Positions 9,881 through 20,204 of a DNA stretch of 25,468 nucleotides are shown here, piece after piece. Position 1 is the stretch's first letter. Every line of letters starts with the position of its first letter. Under the pieces are notes generated by a model. It saw only the letters and a list, made by a program, of their open reading frames with translations, made no database searches and had not been told where the DNA came from. A program made the position numbers and the translations under genes. Source of the stretch: Welwitschia mirabilis. Its lineage: Eukaryota > Gnetophyta > Gnetopsida > Welwitschiales. The stretch spans positions 3,683,583 through 3,709,050 of the forward strand of contig JBOZIK010000001.1 in the NCBI GenBank assembly GCA_051453625.1. Reading direction: 5' to 3'.

Positions 9881-11135
9881 CATTGTAGTGCATATTTGTG
9901 CAAACATTATGTCTTTTATGAAATCCTACTAATCACAAATATATTGCAAAACATATATATTATATAGACGAGAGTGAATCCAAATATTGTAATCCATTGA
10001 AGACAGTAGGCTTAGAGCTAGAAAATTAATTTTCATAAACTATTTTTATATTTTTCTTTTTATAGTTCACTAATGAAAATAGATAATACAAGAAAAGTAA
10101 ACAAACTATGCAATGCAAATGAAATCTACTCTAAATGCAATATCTATCTAACTATCAAATCTCTATCATCAAGATTGGCCTTGTATAATCTAGATTAATC
10201 AAGTAATTTATTACTAAGCTTGCCCAACCTAGGCTATTAAGTACATCGAATAGAATATGAAAAATATGCAATGATTAAGATAGGAAATGTAAAATGTGAT
10301 GTACTACAAATTCTAAACTAATGATTTCAATATTAACAAAGTTTATCCTTGATGACCTATATTAATTATAAAACTGTCATGAAATTATAACTAACATAAA
10401 CCATAAAGGACAAGTACATGAGTATAAAACTAAAATAAGATTTTCATTATAAGTCTAATCAACATTCTATTACCAAGTAGTAGCACATTAATGAAGGAAA
10501 CATAGTCCAACACCAAGGAAAAATCCCTTCTACAACTAATGGATTGACCTTCTACCCTTCAATATCCTATCACGAGAATTTTTTATGCTAAAAAAGATGA
10601 TTGAAGTTGAGGGTAAAGGTGATATTTATTTATAATAGTAGATTTAAACATAGTAGATCTAACAGATGCAACTAAAATCCTACTAGCCCATAGTAGACAT
10701 GTGACACATTACACAAGTTTGATGAAGTTTGGTGCATTGAATAAAATTAGGTATCATTCTTTTGATAATTCAGGCAATGGTGGAGATGATGTAATATTAA
10801 TAAAGGTTTGATGCTAGCTTTATGTCAACCTAGTCAGCATCCTAATCAACATGAAAATCATGTCCTTTAGGTGGTCATTCAGATGATGGATGGAATGATG
10901 CTCTTTTTAAGATTTTTAAATTAGTTGAATTTAGACTTATAAATCATTAGTTCCTCCTCAGAATATGCAATATTAGAGTTTATTAAAAATACCTGTAAAC
11001 TTTTTAGTAATTATGCATTTTTGTGATTTTCTCCTTAACTCTCAATAATCATTATTTTTCACTTAAACCTATCTAAATGACTTGCAAAAGTACTCAAAAT
11101 ACCCCATCAAAAACATACAATTTGGCATTATAATA
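9881..11135 (-). repeat. 5' LTR of the minus-strand element (1255 bp)
   Basis: Colinear partner of 1429-2690. On the minus strand it starts TATTATAATGCC, where the consensus is TGTTGTAATGCC, and ends at the PBS. Its terminal bases have mutated. Confidence 0.93.
10623..10634 (-). promoter_or_regulatory. Candidate LTR TATA box
   Basis: On the minus strand this reads TATAAATAAATA, aligned with 2158-2169 in the partner LTR. Confidence 0.55.
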
Positions 11136-11140
11136 GCTCT
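11136..11140. repeat. Target-site duplication, right copy
   Basis: GCTCT next to the right LTR end, partner of GCTTT at 1424-1428. Confidence 0.7.
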
Positions 11141-11710
11141 CTTATTAGCTTCTAAAATAGAGTGATAGTAACTAAGTAAATTTTGGACTTCAAGCCATTT
11201 TAATTTATATTCTTGGGCTTCTTCTTAAATCTTTATATAATTTTCATTCATCTCTTTTAGGTTTGCATAGATTTTATTTGAGTATTTCCCACTTAAGGAT
11301 AAAGACCATCCATTATGCATAAATATAATAAATGTTTACTAATGCTCTATATATTTAAAATCATATTTCTTAGTTGAATCAAGATTCTATAATAAAGATT
11401 CTAACATTTATGATCTTTATTTTGGAAAAGTATCTAATTCTTTCTTATCTTCGGTAGTGGTCTTCAATTCAATAATCTGTTTATAAGCTCTCTGTAATTT
11501 TCTAATCATATACTTATAGACTTTAGAGAGATAAATATTTTCTTTCTTTTTTATTATTTCCTATTATAATTATTCAGTATTTTCTTTTTCTTAATCAAAC
11601 TTTTATTTTTAAAATTTATTCTCAATTTTAAATGACTCAATTGATTTGGAAAGTCTAATACTTCTTCTTTTTTGCAAAGATAGGTTTGAATTTCATCTTT
11701 AACTTAATTT
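11136..11710 (-). pseudogene. Decayed unrecognised ORF, 5' part (interrupted gene)
   Basis: One minus-strand frame runs from about 11650 to 11136 and is rich in Lys, Glu, Gln and Leu, suggesting coiled coil. Readable segments are RKLQRAYKQIIELKTTTEDK, FMHNGWSLSLSGKY and LLSYYHSILEANKRA. Nearly all in-frame stops are TAA or TAG at positions where Gln suits. The frame passes the insertion site and continues at 1423. The start codon is not clear; the coding similarity fades near an LTR end at 11735, so this could be an ORF just inside an older LTR element. No known domain recognised. Confidence 0.6.
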
Positions 11711-11734
11711 AAAGCACAATAAATACTATCAATT

Positions 11735-11933
11735 ATTGCAGTGTAAGAAGTCCTTTTAGGTAAACCTATAAGTTAAATAACTTACAAAAAACACATGTTA
11801 GTATAGATGGAAGTTCACCCAACTTTCGTAATCCCAATGAAGGCACTAAGCTCAAAGTTAGAGAATTGATTTTCAAAGGTATTTTTAGTCTTTTATATTT
11901 TAATAATTAAAAGTAAATAATAAAGTAAATACA
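11735..11933 (-). repeat. LTR fragment (3' end only), minus strand
   Basis: This closely matches 16302-16515, including the CTTTTA-TTTTAATAATTAAAAG stretch and the AGGCACTA(A/G)GCTC block. About 12 bp near the LTR end are missing compared with that copy. The rest of the LTR lies in or beyond the gap at 11934. Confidence 0.85.
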
Positions 11934-12033
11934 NNNNNNNNNNNNNNNNNNNNNNNNNNNNNNNNNNNNNNNNNNNNNNNNNNNNNNNNNNNNNNNNNNN
12001 NNNNNNNNNNNNNNNNNNNNNNNNNNNNNNNNN
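11934..12033. other. Assembly gap of 100 N
   Basis: It joins a minus-strand LTR fragment to a plus-strand internal region, so neither continuity nor distance across it is established. Confidence 0.99.
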
Positions 12034-12726
12034 ATCAATGATGAAGATAATGCTCAAATTTCTCTTGATAATCTTTTTAATGAATCCAATAACCTAAAGA
12101 ATGAAAGGAATATTCAACAAAATAAGGAATATGTAGTCATAAAGAATGATGAGAAAACCAAAGAAACAACCTAACAAAATAATGATAAAGATAATAATGA
12201 AGAAACTGATCACAATTATGGAACCATAAAGATTCATTCAAACTTTAGAGAGTATAGACTTGTTTATTCTACCCATACTTTTACATCTTTTTCACCTATG
12301 TCTTCATGTACAACTTTAAATCACATCCTTCCTTCTACTTCTACTTTCATTTACCTATTACCTTATGATCTTGATAATGATAAGATTTCTCCATCATTTC
12401 CATTTCTCAAAACCATATTCTTTTCCTTGACTTTCATAAAACTCATAACTTTGAAGAGTCTAATCCTTTCTCTTAATCTCTTCCTTTTAAAAATTCATCT
12501 AATACTCAAAGTAATATCCTTTCCTTTTCCATGAAGTTTACTTTATCTTGTGTTTTTAATGATTATTCTTTTTAAAAGTTTGACTTGAAATATCCTATAA
12601 TTTTGAATTAGGATAAACCTTATCTTGTTAATGATAATCCATGCCTAGAAATGAATCCTAAGGAGCTTCTCAATCTCATTAAATAGTCTCAAAGTGATTA
12701 AAAATATCTTGGATCTATATTTTGAG
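12034..12726 (+). pseudogene. Module X, plus-strand copy, 5'-truncated by a gap
   Basis: From 12034 one frame is open to 12531 except for a stop near 12169. It is acidic and Asn-rich at first (DEDNAQISLDNLFNESNN). The frame conserved with the minus-strand copy changes at about 12411 and reads through FSMKFTLSCVFNDYSF (from 12525) to NPCLEMNPKELLNLIK near 12685. The stops within it fit Gln codons. Function unknown. It is the only other copy of this domain in the window and is therefore the evidence that module X is not random sequence. Confidence 0.6.
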
Positions 12727-13500
12727 TAATTCCTTAAATGTGTTTTATAATGATACTCATGATTTATAATGTTTTAATAAGAGATTACTTGTCAATGAAA
12801 TTTATCACTTCTTTATCTCTTATTTGAATTTTGAAATTTTTAATATCAAACTTTTATCATTTTACTCTCTTTTCCTCTAGTTAATTTTACTCTAAAATGA
12901 TTGTATAACTTATATGTTTTATCAATTGGTTTCTCTTTGATTTAACCCTTAGGTCCTAGTCTTTTAGAAAAAGTACATCTTAACATGGCTTAGTTGAAAG
13001 CTCCAATTTAAATATTTAGAAAATTTAGAAGTTAATGAATTAAAAATAATTAAAATATTTATCAATTAAACCTTGAACATAATAGAAGTACTTATATTGG
13101 ATTTTCCTCCTCTCATTATCTAAATTCTTCCTTAGCTAATTATTTTAGTAAACATCATGCTATAAGTTAAACATCTTTAACTTGACTAATGTTTTACTTT
13201 ATGAAGTTACCATGATTAGTAAATTCTTTATTGAGCATTATAAATGATAAGATTACATTCACCAAAACTTAAGAAATTCATATGTTTATGAACTTAATTT
13301 TTAAGGAAGTTGCCTTGGTTTCTTTTATTCTCTCATCTCATTACCTCATCCTTATTTTTATGAGTACTTGTTCATGTGGAATTTATTTTTTCACTCAAGA
13401 AAATAAAAGAAAAAAATGAGAATGATCTTTTGTATCTAAAATAAAATCCTGGTCATTATGAAGTCCTACCACAAGCAAATCAAGGAAAAGTTTCTTGAGA
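12727..13500 (+). other. Spacer between modules X and Y
   Basis: AT-rich, no sustained frame. It corresponds in position to 4911-6272 on the minus strand. Confidence 0.45.
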
Positions 13501-13714
13501 GGGACCTTTGGCAGTGTGATATCATAGCCATGGGAACTTCACTGGGGTATCAGTTGGCCATGCTGTATGGGTTCTTACTCTTCTAATAGTGGTTGCACTC
13601 CCCTCATCATAGAAGAATAATTTTTACTTATAGGTTATGAGATTAGTAATGTCCCTGGTATCATCAAAGGTATTGCTTATTTTCTAGATTTATTTTACAT
13701 ATAGTACTTTTACA
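13501..13714 (+). pseudogene. Module Y, plus-strand copy
   Basis: This island is richer in G and C than its surroundings. It reads GTFGSVIS, then PWELHWGISWPCCMGSYSS, then GCTPLIIEE, and after one stop GYEISNVPGIIKGIAYFLDL. The minus-strand copy at 4560-4910 shares the frame and many residues. It is Cys- and Trp-containing, unlike the coiled-coil and gag parts. I do not recognise the family. Confidence 0.55.
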
Positions 13715-15334
13715 TGATCATTCTACTTTTTTAGATCCTATTATTGTTTTGGGGTATGAGTAGGTGAGTTCATTTCTGAGGGATTTTGATCTTATCATTT
13801 CTTGATTGAAAACATTATATATACTTGATCTCATCATAATTATTACTTATTTGAGTGGTACTTTATGAATTTTTTAAATTTTGTTATGCATCATTATCAG
13901 GTTATTTTTTGATTTCTACCAAGAAACTGTGCTAGGATAGAATCTTGGATAGGTAAACAATATTATTCATGTTCTTAGTTGTCCATTTTTATTATGTTTT
14001 TCTTAGTTGTTTTATTTAAAATTTTTAAAGTCATTTCCATATCTTTTTCCATGTAATAATCAGCACTTGATCATTTTTTTTAATTCATAGTTTTTATTTG
14101 TAAGGGTTATTTTTCTTTGATCACTTTAATTGATGCATTCCTTTCACTTTAATTGATGTATTCCTTTTTTTTTTTTTTGCTAATTTTTTTTTACCATTTC
14201 TTTACTTTTAATTTTGCATACATCTACTTACAAAATCTTGAATGCTTATTGAGTTTGGGGTATATTAGAGGATTTTTCTTTAGCATTGATTCTATTTTTT
14301 TTTAGTACCTTATCATAAGCTAATCCTTTTATATTACCTTAATCTTTTCCTACTTTTGACTCCTTTACTATGATTTCTTAGATGATGATTCTTATCTTTT
14401 ACCTATCTTTCATAATTTATGATAACTTTTTAAGGCTTCATTATTGTTATTCTTGATTATCCAATTATACTTTAGCTTTACTATTTTTATATATCCTTCT
14501 TTTTCCTATTGTTATTCTATGTATGATATCTAGATGACTAGGTAAATGAAACAACTCCTCTTAACTTATTATGATACCAAATATACTAAATATGTCAGGG
14601 GGGAGCAGGACTGATTTTTATAAAAACTTAGAGATATTTAAGTAAAAATTTTATTTATGAGATCTTATTTTAAGCTTTAATGATACATATATAGTGCATT
14701 TATCAATATATTATTTCATATTACTTGTATAGTATGCATTATGAACATTATTTATTAGGCCACATTAGCATAGTTACAGAACTTTCTTGCAAGTGTAATC
14801 CAGGATACTCAACTAACCATGAACAAGGAAAGTAATATTATGATTTTTTTCCAAATTTTTCCCTAGTATAATGTATTAAGACTCACTAATAGATTTGTAT
14901 ATATCATTTTGAGTTATCACTAGTTATTTTATAAACATTAGTTTTAGTATCACTATCCCTGATCATGCATACATATGATCATTTTCTAAAGCTATCATTG
15001 TTACATCTTATAATGTCTATTGTGTAGGAAATTTAATTTTTATATTGTGATATGTTAAACATTTTAAGTAGGATGATAAAAAAGATGTTATTACTTGCAT
15101 TTTTCTAATAATCATATTTGCATGCATCTGATTTTTCTTCTGATTTTTCAAACCTATCATTGCCATTGTCATCCAGATGACATATAGGATAACATATATA
15201 TTATGCATCGTACAGATGTATTATATTAGTAAATATTTATGAACTTAAATTACATTTTCCCAGTTACCATTTATCTTGATCAAATTGTCTCACAATATTG
15301 TTGATCACTTACTTTATTAGGAATTGACAAGGTT
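13715..15334 (+). other. Noncoding 3' internal tract
   Basis: It includes a 23-bp tandem duplication (14121-14143 and 14144-14166), a T run at 14165-14178 and a purine block (AGGGGGGAGCAGGA) at 14597-14610 resembling a second polypurine tract. Copies of the TCATC-AGATGA motif are at about 14526 and 15168. No coding frame was found. Confidence 0.6.
14121..14166. repeat. 23-bp tandem duplication
   Basis: Two units starting TCACTTTAATTGATG differ at one base (C/T), followed by a T run. Confidence 0.9.
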
Positions 15335-15346
15335 AAGTAGGGGCTA
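15335..15346 (+). promoter_or_regulatory. Polypurine tract
   Basis: AAGTAGGGGCTA immediately precedes the LTR start at 15347, as at 2691-2703 (minus) and 17942-17952. Confidence 0.8.
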
Positions 15347-16295
15347 TATTGTAATGCCAATATATAGGATTTTGATGAGGTATTTTGACTAATTTTATAG
15401 GACATTTATATAAGTTTAGATATAATTATTATGATTATAGAGTGTTGATGGGATGATTATGAAAACATGCAATTATTAGCATATTTAGAGGTATTTCAAG
15501 CATGTTCTAATACTTAATGTTTTGAAGGAATATTAATGATGAAATAAGGCCGATTTGCTTTAGCTAAAGAGCTTTTAAAGGGTGTTGTCCCTACTATCAT
15601 CCCACTATCATTCCCACTATCATTTCCATGACAATCATAATGATATCACTTTAGTAGCTACTTGTAATACTAACATGGACTAGAACTAGGAGCCAACGAG
15701 CCCCTTTTTCTAAGTAGGTATCATCCCCCTTATTGTCTCCATAACATGAAGGATGATAATACTTTCAAATCCAACTATGGAAATTATTATAGAGCTCGAA
15801 GTTGATGACTTATGTCTTATTATGGGGCATCATACCTAGTGTCATCTTCATAATAGCTAGATAACAACTATTTATATAAATAAAATTGAATTATCTTATA
15901 ATAAGATCATGCATCCCACCTAGGCTACTTGGATTTCTTGTTTAACTTCTAGGGTTCTAATTAATTTAAAACTATAAATATTCATCTTGTCCTCACTTCT
16001 AATTCATATCTTATATAAAATATTCTTATGATGGAAGATTGAAAGATAAGATCTCCATCCATTAGGTGCTGCTACTTTGTTATAAGTGAATGTTACATTA
16101 ATAACTAATTAAAAAACTCTTTTCACTTCTATTGTGTAAATATTCTTTATGGTTTAAATTGATTATGGTTTGGTAAGAGTCTCATAATTTATTTAAATCA
16201 TAAGGGCAATCTTTATTAAGGTTGACTTTATTAGTTTAGATCTTTTTATTGAATTTTCTTTATTCCATTTCATATTTGCATTATTTATATTTTAT
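15347..16295 (+). repeat. LTR, 3'-truncated
   Basis: It begins TATTGTAATGCC and aligns with the LTR at 17953 up to the CATTTCATAT stretch near 16290. About 345 bp of its 3' end are missing, replaced by an oppositely oriented LTR. A candidate TATA box (TATAAATA) is at 15973-15980. A run of three roughly 12-bp units (CCCACTATCATT type) lies at 15592-15627. Confidence 0.85.
15973..15980 (+). promoter_or_regulatory. Candidate LTR TATA box
   Basis: TATAAATA at the position matching 18554-18561 in the full-length LTR. Confidence 0.6.
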
Positions 16296-16301
16296 TTGGC
16301 A

Positions 16302-17400
16302 TATTATTACAGTGTGAATTTATGCAATTCTGAAGTTCTTTAGGTAAACTTGTAAATCAAATAACTTATAGAAAACCACATGTTATTATAGACAAGAGTT
16401 AACCCAAATGTTGTAATCCTAAGAAAGGCACTAGGCTCAGAGTTAGAAAGTTGATTTCCAAATGTATTTTTAGTCTTTTATCTTTTAATAATTAAAAGTA
16501 AATAATAAAGTAAATACAATGTAATGAAAATGGATATGAAATGCAAATGAAAATAGAATGAATTCTATTGGTTCCTAATTCTTCTATCACAAGAACTAGC
16601 TTCTCTATAGTTTCAATCAATTAAGAAGAGTATTTTACTAGTTCTTAACCAACATGAACTATAAGATCTACCAAGTAGAATAAAGAATGTAATGTGAATG
16701 TAAATGGAATAATAATGAAATCTAATACTAATTCAAGTCAACCTTAACAAATGTTTCCCTTACGATCTAGATAAATCATAAAGTTGTTACTTTAAAATAT
16801 GATCAATGGAAACCATAACGGACATACACAGAATTGAAATGAAAATAGCAATTGTATTGATTCAAAGAGTAGTTGGATTAATTCAAAAACTTTACATCCA
16901 CTTATAACAGAATAATAGCACCTCAATGGAAGAGAATTAGCCTAATACTAAGGAAAATCCTTTCTATAGCTCTACATGGACCTCTTATTCTTTAATCTTC
17001 TATCACAAGAATATCAGATATAAAAGATAAATTAGAAGTGAGGACAAGAGGAGGTATTTATTATTTGTATTAAAATTTCTAGGATCATAATCCTAGAAGT
17101 TGGAGAATAAATCCTAACAAATCAAGTGAGGTGCATGAACCCATTACAAGATAATTCAACCTTGCTTATATAAAATAGTTATTGTCTTGACTATTGTGGG
17201 GATGAAACTGGGGATGAAGCTCCATAATAATAAATAATTCAATAGATTTTGACTTTACAATCAGTTCTATAGTTGACTCCATTTGTTTTTTCATCCCTCA
17301 TGTCATGGAGACAACAATGAGGATGATACCTTCATAGAAAAAGGTGCTTCATTGGCTCTAACCTTCAGCTCATGTGTTGTCATCCCCTCTACTTTTATCA
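16302..17400 (-). repeat. LTR in opposite orientation, 5'-truncated
   Basis: Its left end is the reverse complement of the LTR terminus at 19230-19272. Homology runs rightward through a candidate TATA box (minus strand TAATAAATA, 17056-17064) and the motif at 17291-17330, and is lost near 17400, before the LTR start would be reached. No PBS-like sequence adjoins its end. It resembles the 11735-11933 fragment most closely. Confidence 0.85.
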
Positions 17401-17941
17401 GAATAAAATTTTCAATTTATGAGCTTTTATGATCTAATTTTATAATGGGTTTTTTAGAGGAGGATTTCATGCTATTTGAATAAATTCTTTAGAAAATTCA
17501 TGAACTTTATTTTATAGGATCCAACAATACTTTCACATGTTTTTCCATGGTCATGTTTTCAGATCATCTAAATTATGCTATATTTACTTTTGTTCCTTGC
17601 TCTTTCAATGATACTAATGAATTTCAAGACATTATGTTTTGAAAATAGCACTGCTTAAGCTATTACGATAATCCATTATCATTGTTCTAGAATATGCATA
17701 TACAGTTTCATTTTTTATGAGCCATTAAGTCACCTTTTTGTGATTCCTATATGTATATCACATTCATTCATTCTATAGTAACATGCTTTAAGTAGGGGGC
17801 TTAGGAAAAATTTTTAAGAACTTGTATTAATTTATGATATCATTTTTCTATTAACTCAATTTACATTCTTTTAAGCACTATTTTTATCTTAACAAATTAG
17901 CTCACAATCTAGTTTATTTTGTCAAGGATTGAGAAGGTTAT
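17401..17941 (+). other. 3' internal end of another plus-strand element
   Basis: Noncoding. Sequence from about 17780 aligns with 14597 onward and 15225-15334 of the neighbouring copy but is shorter. It has an AAGTAGGGGGCTTAGG purine block at about 17779, a second PPT-like tract. No gene. Confidence 0.55.
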
Positions 17942-17952
17942 GTAGGGGGCTA
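17942..17952 (+). promoter_or_regulatory. Polypurine tract
   Basis: GTAGGGGGCTA directly before the LTR start TGTTGTGATGCC. Confidence 0.82.
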
Positions 17953-19272
17953 TGTTGTGATGCCCATTTGTGGAAATTTGATAGTATATTTTGAGTACTT
18001 TTATAGGACATTCATATAGGTTTTGATGAAATACTGATAACTATGAAGATTTAACAAGATGATCAGCAAAACATGTGATCCTTAGCATTTTTAGTAGTTT
18101 CTCGGGCTTGTTCTGATATTGCATATTTGAAAGAAAGACTTTACAATGAGAACCACTAACTTGCCTTGGAGAATGGAGTAAAGAAAAAATGTCTTATCCA
18201 TAGTCATCCTCATGACACAGAGGATAACCACACTGCTTAGGTGGATAGAGCTTGTAATGCTACTAGCAGCACATGGAGTACATGGTAATAGGGCATCATC
18301 CCCTTAGTTATTTGGACAACAGATAGGACGACGGCATTAGTAACATACATGGACAACCCATGGACAATCCACAGGGCTAATGTATCACATGGGAAACATG
18401 ATGATGGCATTGTCCCCTATGTCATCCCCACGATAGTTAGGACGATAACTATTTTTACATGTTCGTAATAAATATCATTATAAATGAGTGGGTTTTTATG
18501 GTTTTTATGTCCCTCCTTTAGGGTTTTTGCCTCTAATTCCTCAAGTGAAAAATTATAAATACCCTTGCTATCCTTCGTTTTCATACCATCTTTTATACTT
18601 AATACTTATCATGGAAGATTGAAGGGCAAGAGGTCCATCTTGTGCTGTAAAAAGGAGTCTCTTTGGTATTAGGCTGTGTCTCTTCCATTGAGGTGTTGTT
18701 GTTCTAATTATAAGTGAATGTTGTACTGAATACTCTTTGATTAATATCATTTCTTTTTTCATTCCAATATTGTAATGTTCCTTATGATTTAAGTTGGTTA
18801 TAGTTACATGATAGATCTATGATTTATTTAGATCATAAGGGCAACCTTTGTTAAGATTGACCTTAGTTAGTAGTAGTAGATTTGCATTGCAATTCATTTC
18901 ATTTCATATCAGAGTTTATATTGGCTAAGAACTAGCAAATGCTCATTTTAATTAATATAAGTTATAGAGAAATTATTCTTTGTGATAGAAGGACTAGGAT
19001 CTAAGTAGAAATCCATTTCCATTTCTATTCATTGCATTCATATTTATTCATCTTGCATTGTATATACTTGCTTATTTACTTTTATTTTTTAAAAAAATAA
19101 AAATACTAAAAATACTTGGGAAAATAAATTCTCTAACTTTAATCCTAGTGCCTTCATTGGATTATAACATTTGGATGAACTCACATTTATACTAGCATGT
19201 GTTTTCTATAAGTTATATGATTTACAGGTTTAGTTGAAGGACTTTCGAATTGCATAAATTCACATAATAACA
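17953..19272 (+). repeat. Full-length LTR (1320 bp)
   Basis: It begins TGTTGTGATGCC and ends ATAATAACA, giving TGTT...AACA terminal inverted bases. A PPT precedes it and a PBS follows. It contains at least three copies of the quasi-palindromic motif (18202-18228, 18293-18334, 18420-18449). Confidence 0.9.
18554..18561 (+). promoter_or_regulatory. Candidate LTR TATA box
   Basis: TATAAATA followed by CCC, about 600 bp into the LTR, conserved in place in 15347-16295. Confidence 0.65.
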
Positions 19273-19275
19273 TTT

Positions 19276-19293
19276 TGATACTATTTTTGAGAA
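19276..19293 (+). promoter_or_regulatory. Primer binding site, tRNA-Asp type, heavily decayed
   Basis: It starts 3 nt after the LTR: TGATACTATTTTTGAGAA. Against TGGCGCCGTTGCCGGGGA it matches 8 of 18. Nine of the ten differences are C-to-T or G-to-A and one is a transversion. The position and the one-sided change pattern make the assignment credible. Confidence 0.7.
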
Positions 19294-19867
19294 AGGCTGT
19301 AAGGAGCTAAGAGGATTGTTGCTAATCAGATAAGTATCTTAAATCCTCTGTTCAGGTTATTTATTTAAACTAGTACTATACTTTCTAGCTTAGATTAAAG
19401 TAGATTATTTTTGCAACTTTATTTTTTGTAATTTTTCTTAAGGATTCTATCATTTTCTCTGTCGTTCCCATAACCAAGGACATGACAGTTTAATATTTTG
19501 CAATTAGTTTCTATTTTTTAGTAAGTTTTCTCTATTTTTATTTATAATAAACTGTCATCTTGTCTATCGTTCCCATGACCTTAAAGGATGATAGTCTAAA
19601 AATTTTTCCACATTTTCAAATTTATTTTTCATAAATAAGTTAACTATCATCCTTCTTATTTTCCACACAATAGTTCAAACTATAGCTTGCATAATTTCTA
19701 TAATTTTTATAGCTTTGGATTTTTATTTTCTGTGATCATCATCCCAACTGTTATCCACACAACCAGGTAAATGATGGTATGCTATTTTTAATTTTGTCTT
19801 TTTATTAGTTATTTGAGCATGCAGTGATATGATGAATTCTAGTTAGAAGACCAGATATTAGAGAGAA
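19294..19867 (+). other. Untranslated leader
   Basis: No coding frame. Four copies of the quasi-palindromic motif are at about 19460-19488, 19565-19594, 19643-19676 and 19735-19776, two of which keep TCGTTCCCAT. Confidence 0.6.
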
Positions 19868-20204
19868 TAGAACCTAATTGAAGAGAACATCAGAGAAGGA
19901 CTATTCAACTTTGAACTAAATCTAGGTATGCAAATTCCTAGAATTAAAGAACAAGGTTTTTTTCTTTTATTGTTTTAAAATCATATTTTGTAAAAGAAAA
20001 TGATAGTGTACAAGGCAAACATATTGTTTCTTCAAAAATGTTGAATGTTTTGAAAGTTACCCTTAAGGATTTAATTGCTAATTAAAAATGTTAGATTCAA
20101 AACCCTTTTGATTAACCTCTTAGAGATGAAATAGAACTAAGGAATTTAAGTTCTTATCCAAAATTTTTAGGGGAACTAGAGGAAGATCCTTTTTAACATT
20201 TAGC

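Larger units (their letters stand above)
1429..11135 (-). mobile_element. Ty3/gypsy LTR retrotransposon, gag-protease type without RT/INT
   Basis: This is a complete minus-strand element of about 9.7 kb including gaps. It has LTRs at 9881-11135 (5') and 1429-2690 (3'), a tRNA-Asp-type PBS at 9860-9877, a PPT at 2691-2703 and a 5-bp target-site duplication. The internal order on the minus strand is leader, gag, zinc knuckle, protease, module X, module Y and a long noncoding 3' tract. Gag and protease align with those at 19868-22840, but nothing like the RT, RNase H or integrase found at 23000-25468 is visible. Part of the interior (5281-5789) is unsequenced, too short to hold them all if the gap length is right. 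It is best read as a non-autonomous or internally deleted Athila-like element. Its LTRs have diverged strongly, so the insertion is old. Confidence 0.85.
12034..16295 (+). mobile_element. Partial plus-strand LTR retrotransposon (3' half)
   Basis: It contains module X, module Y, a noncoding tract, a PPT and a 3'-truncated LTR, in the same order as the 3' half of the minus-strand element. The 5' side is lost in the gap, so it is unknown whether this copy had gag or pol. Sequence divergence from 1429-11135 is large, so it represents another subfamily or an old copy. Confidence 0.8.

Noticed and set aside
11715-11734. Possible primer binding site next to the LTR fragment
   Set aside because: TTGATA at the right spot recalls the decayed PBS at 19276, but about half the differences are transversions, so the match is not above chance.
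13487-13620. GC-richer island considered as a small host exon or RNA gene
   Set aside because: It has a diverged counterpart at the same place in the minus-strand element, so it belongs to module Y.
18568-18762. Minus-strand 64-codon frame inside the LTR
   Set aside because: No conservation in the neighbouring LTR copies and no known product; chance frame.
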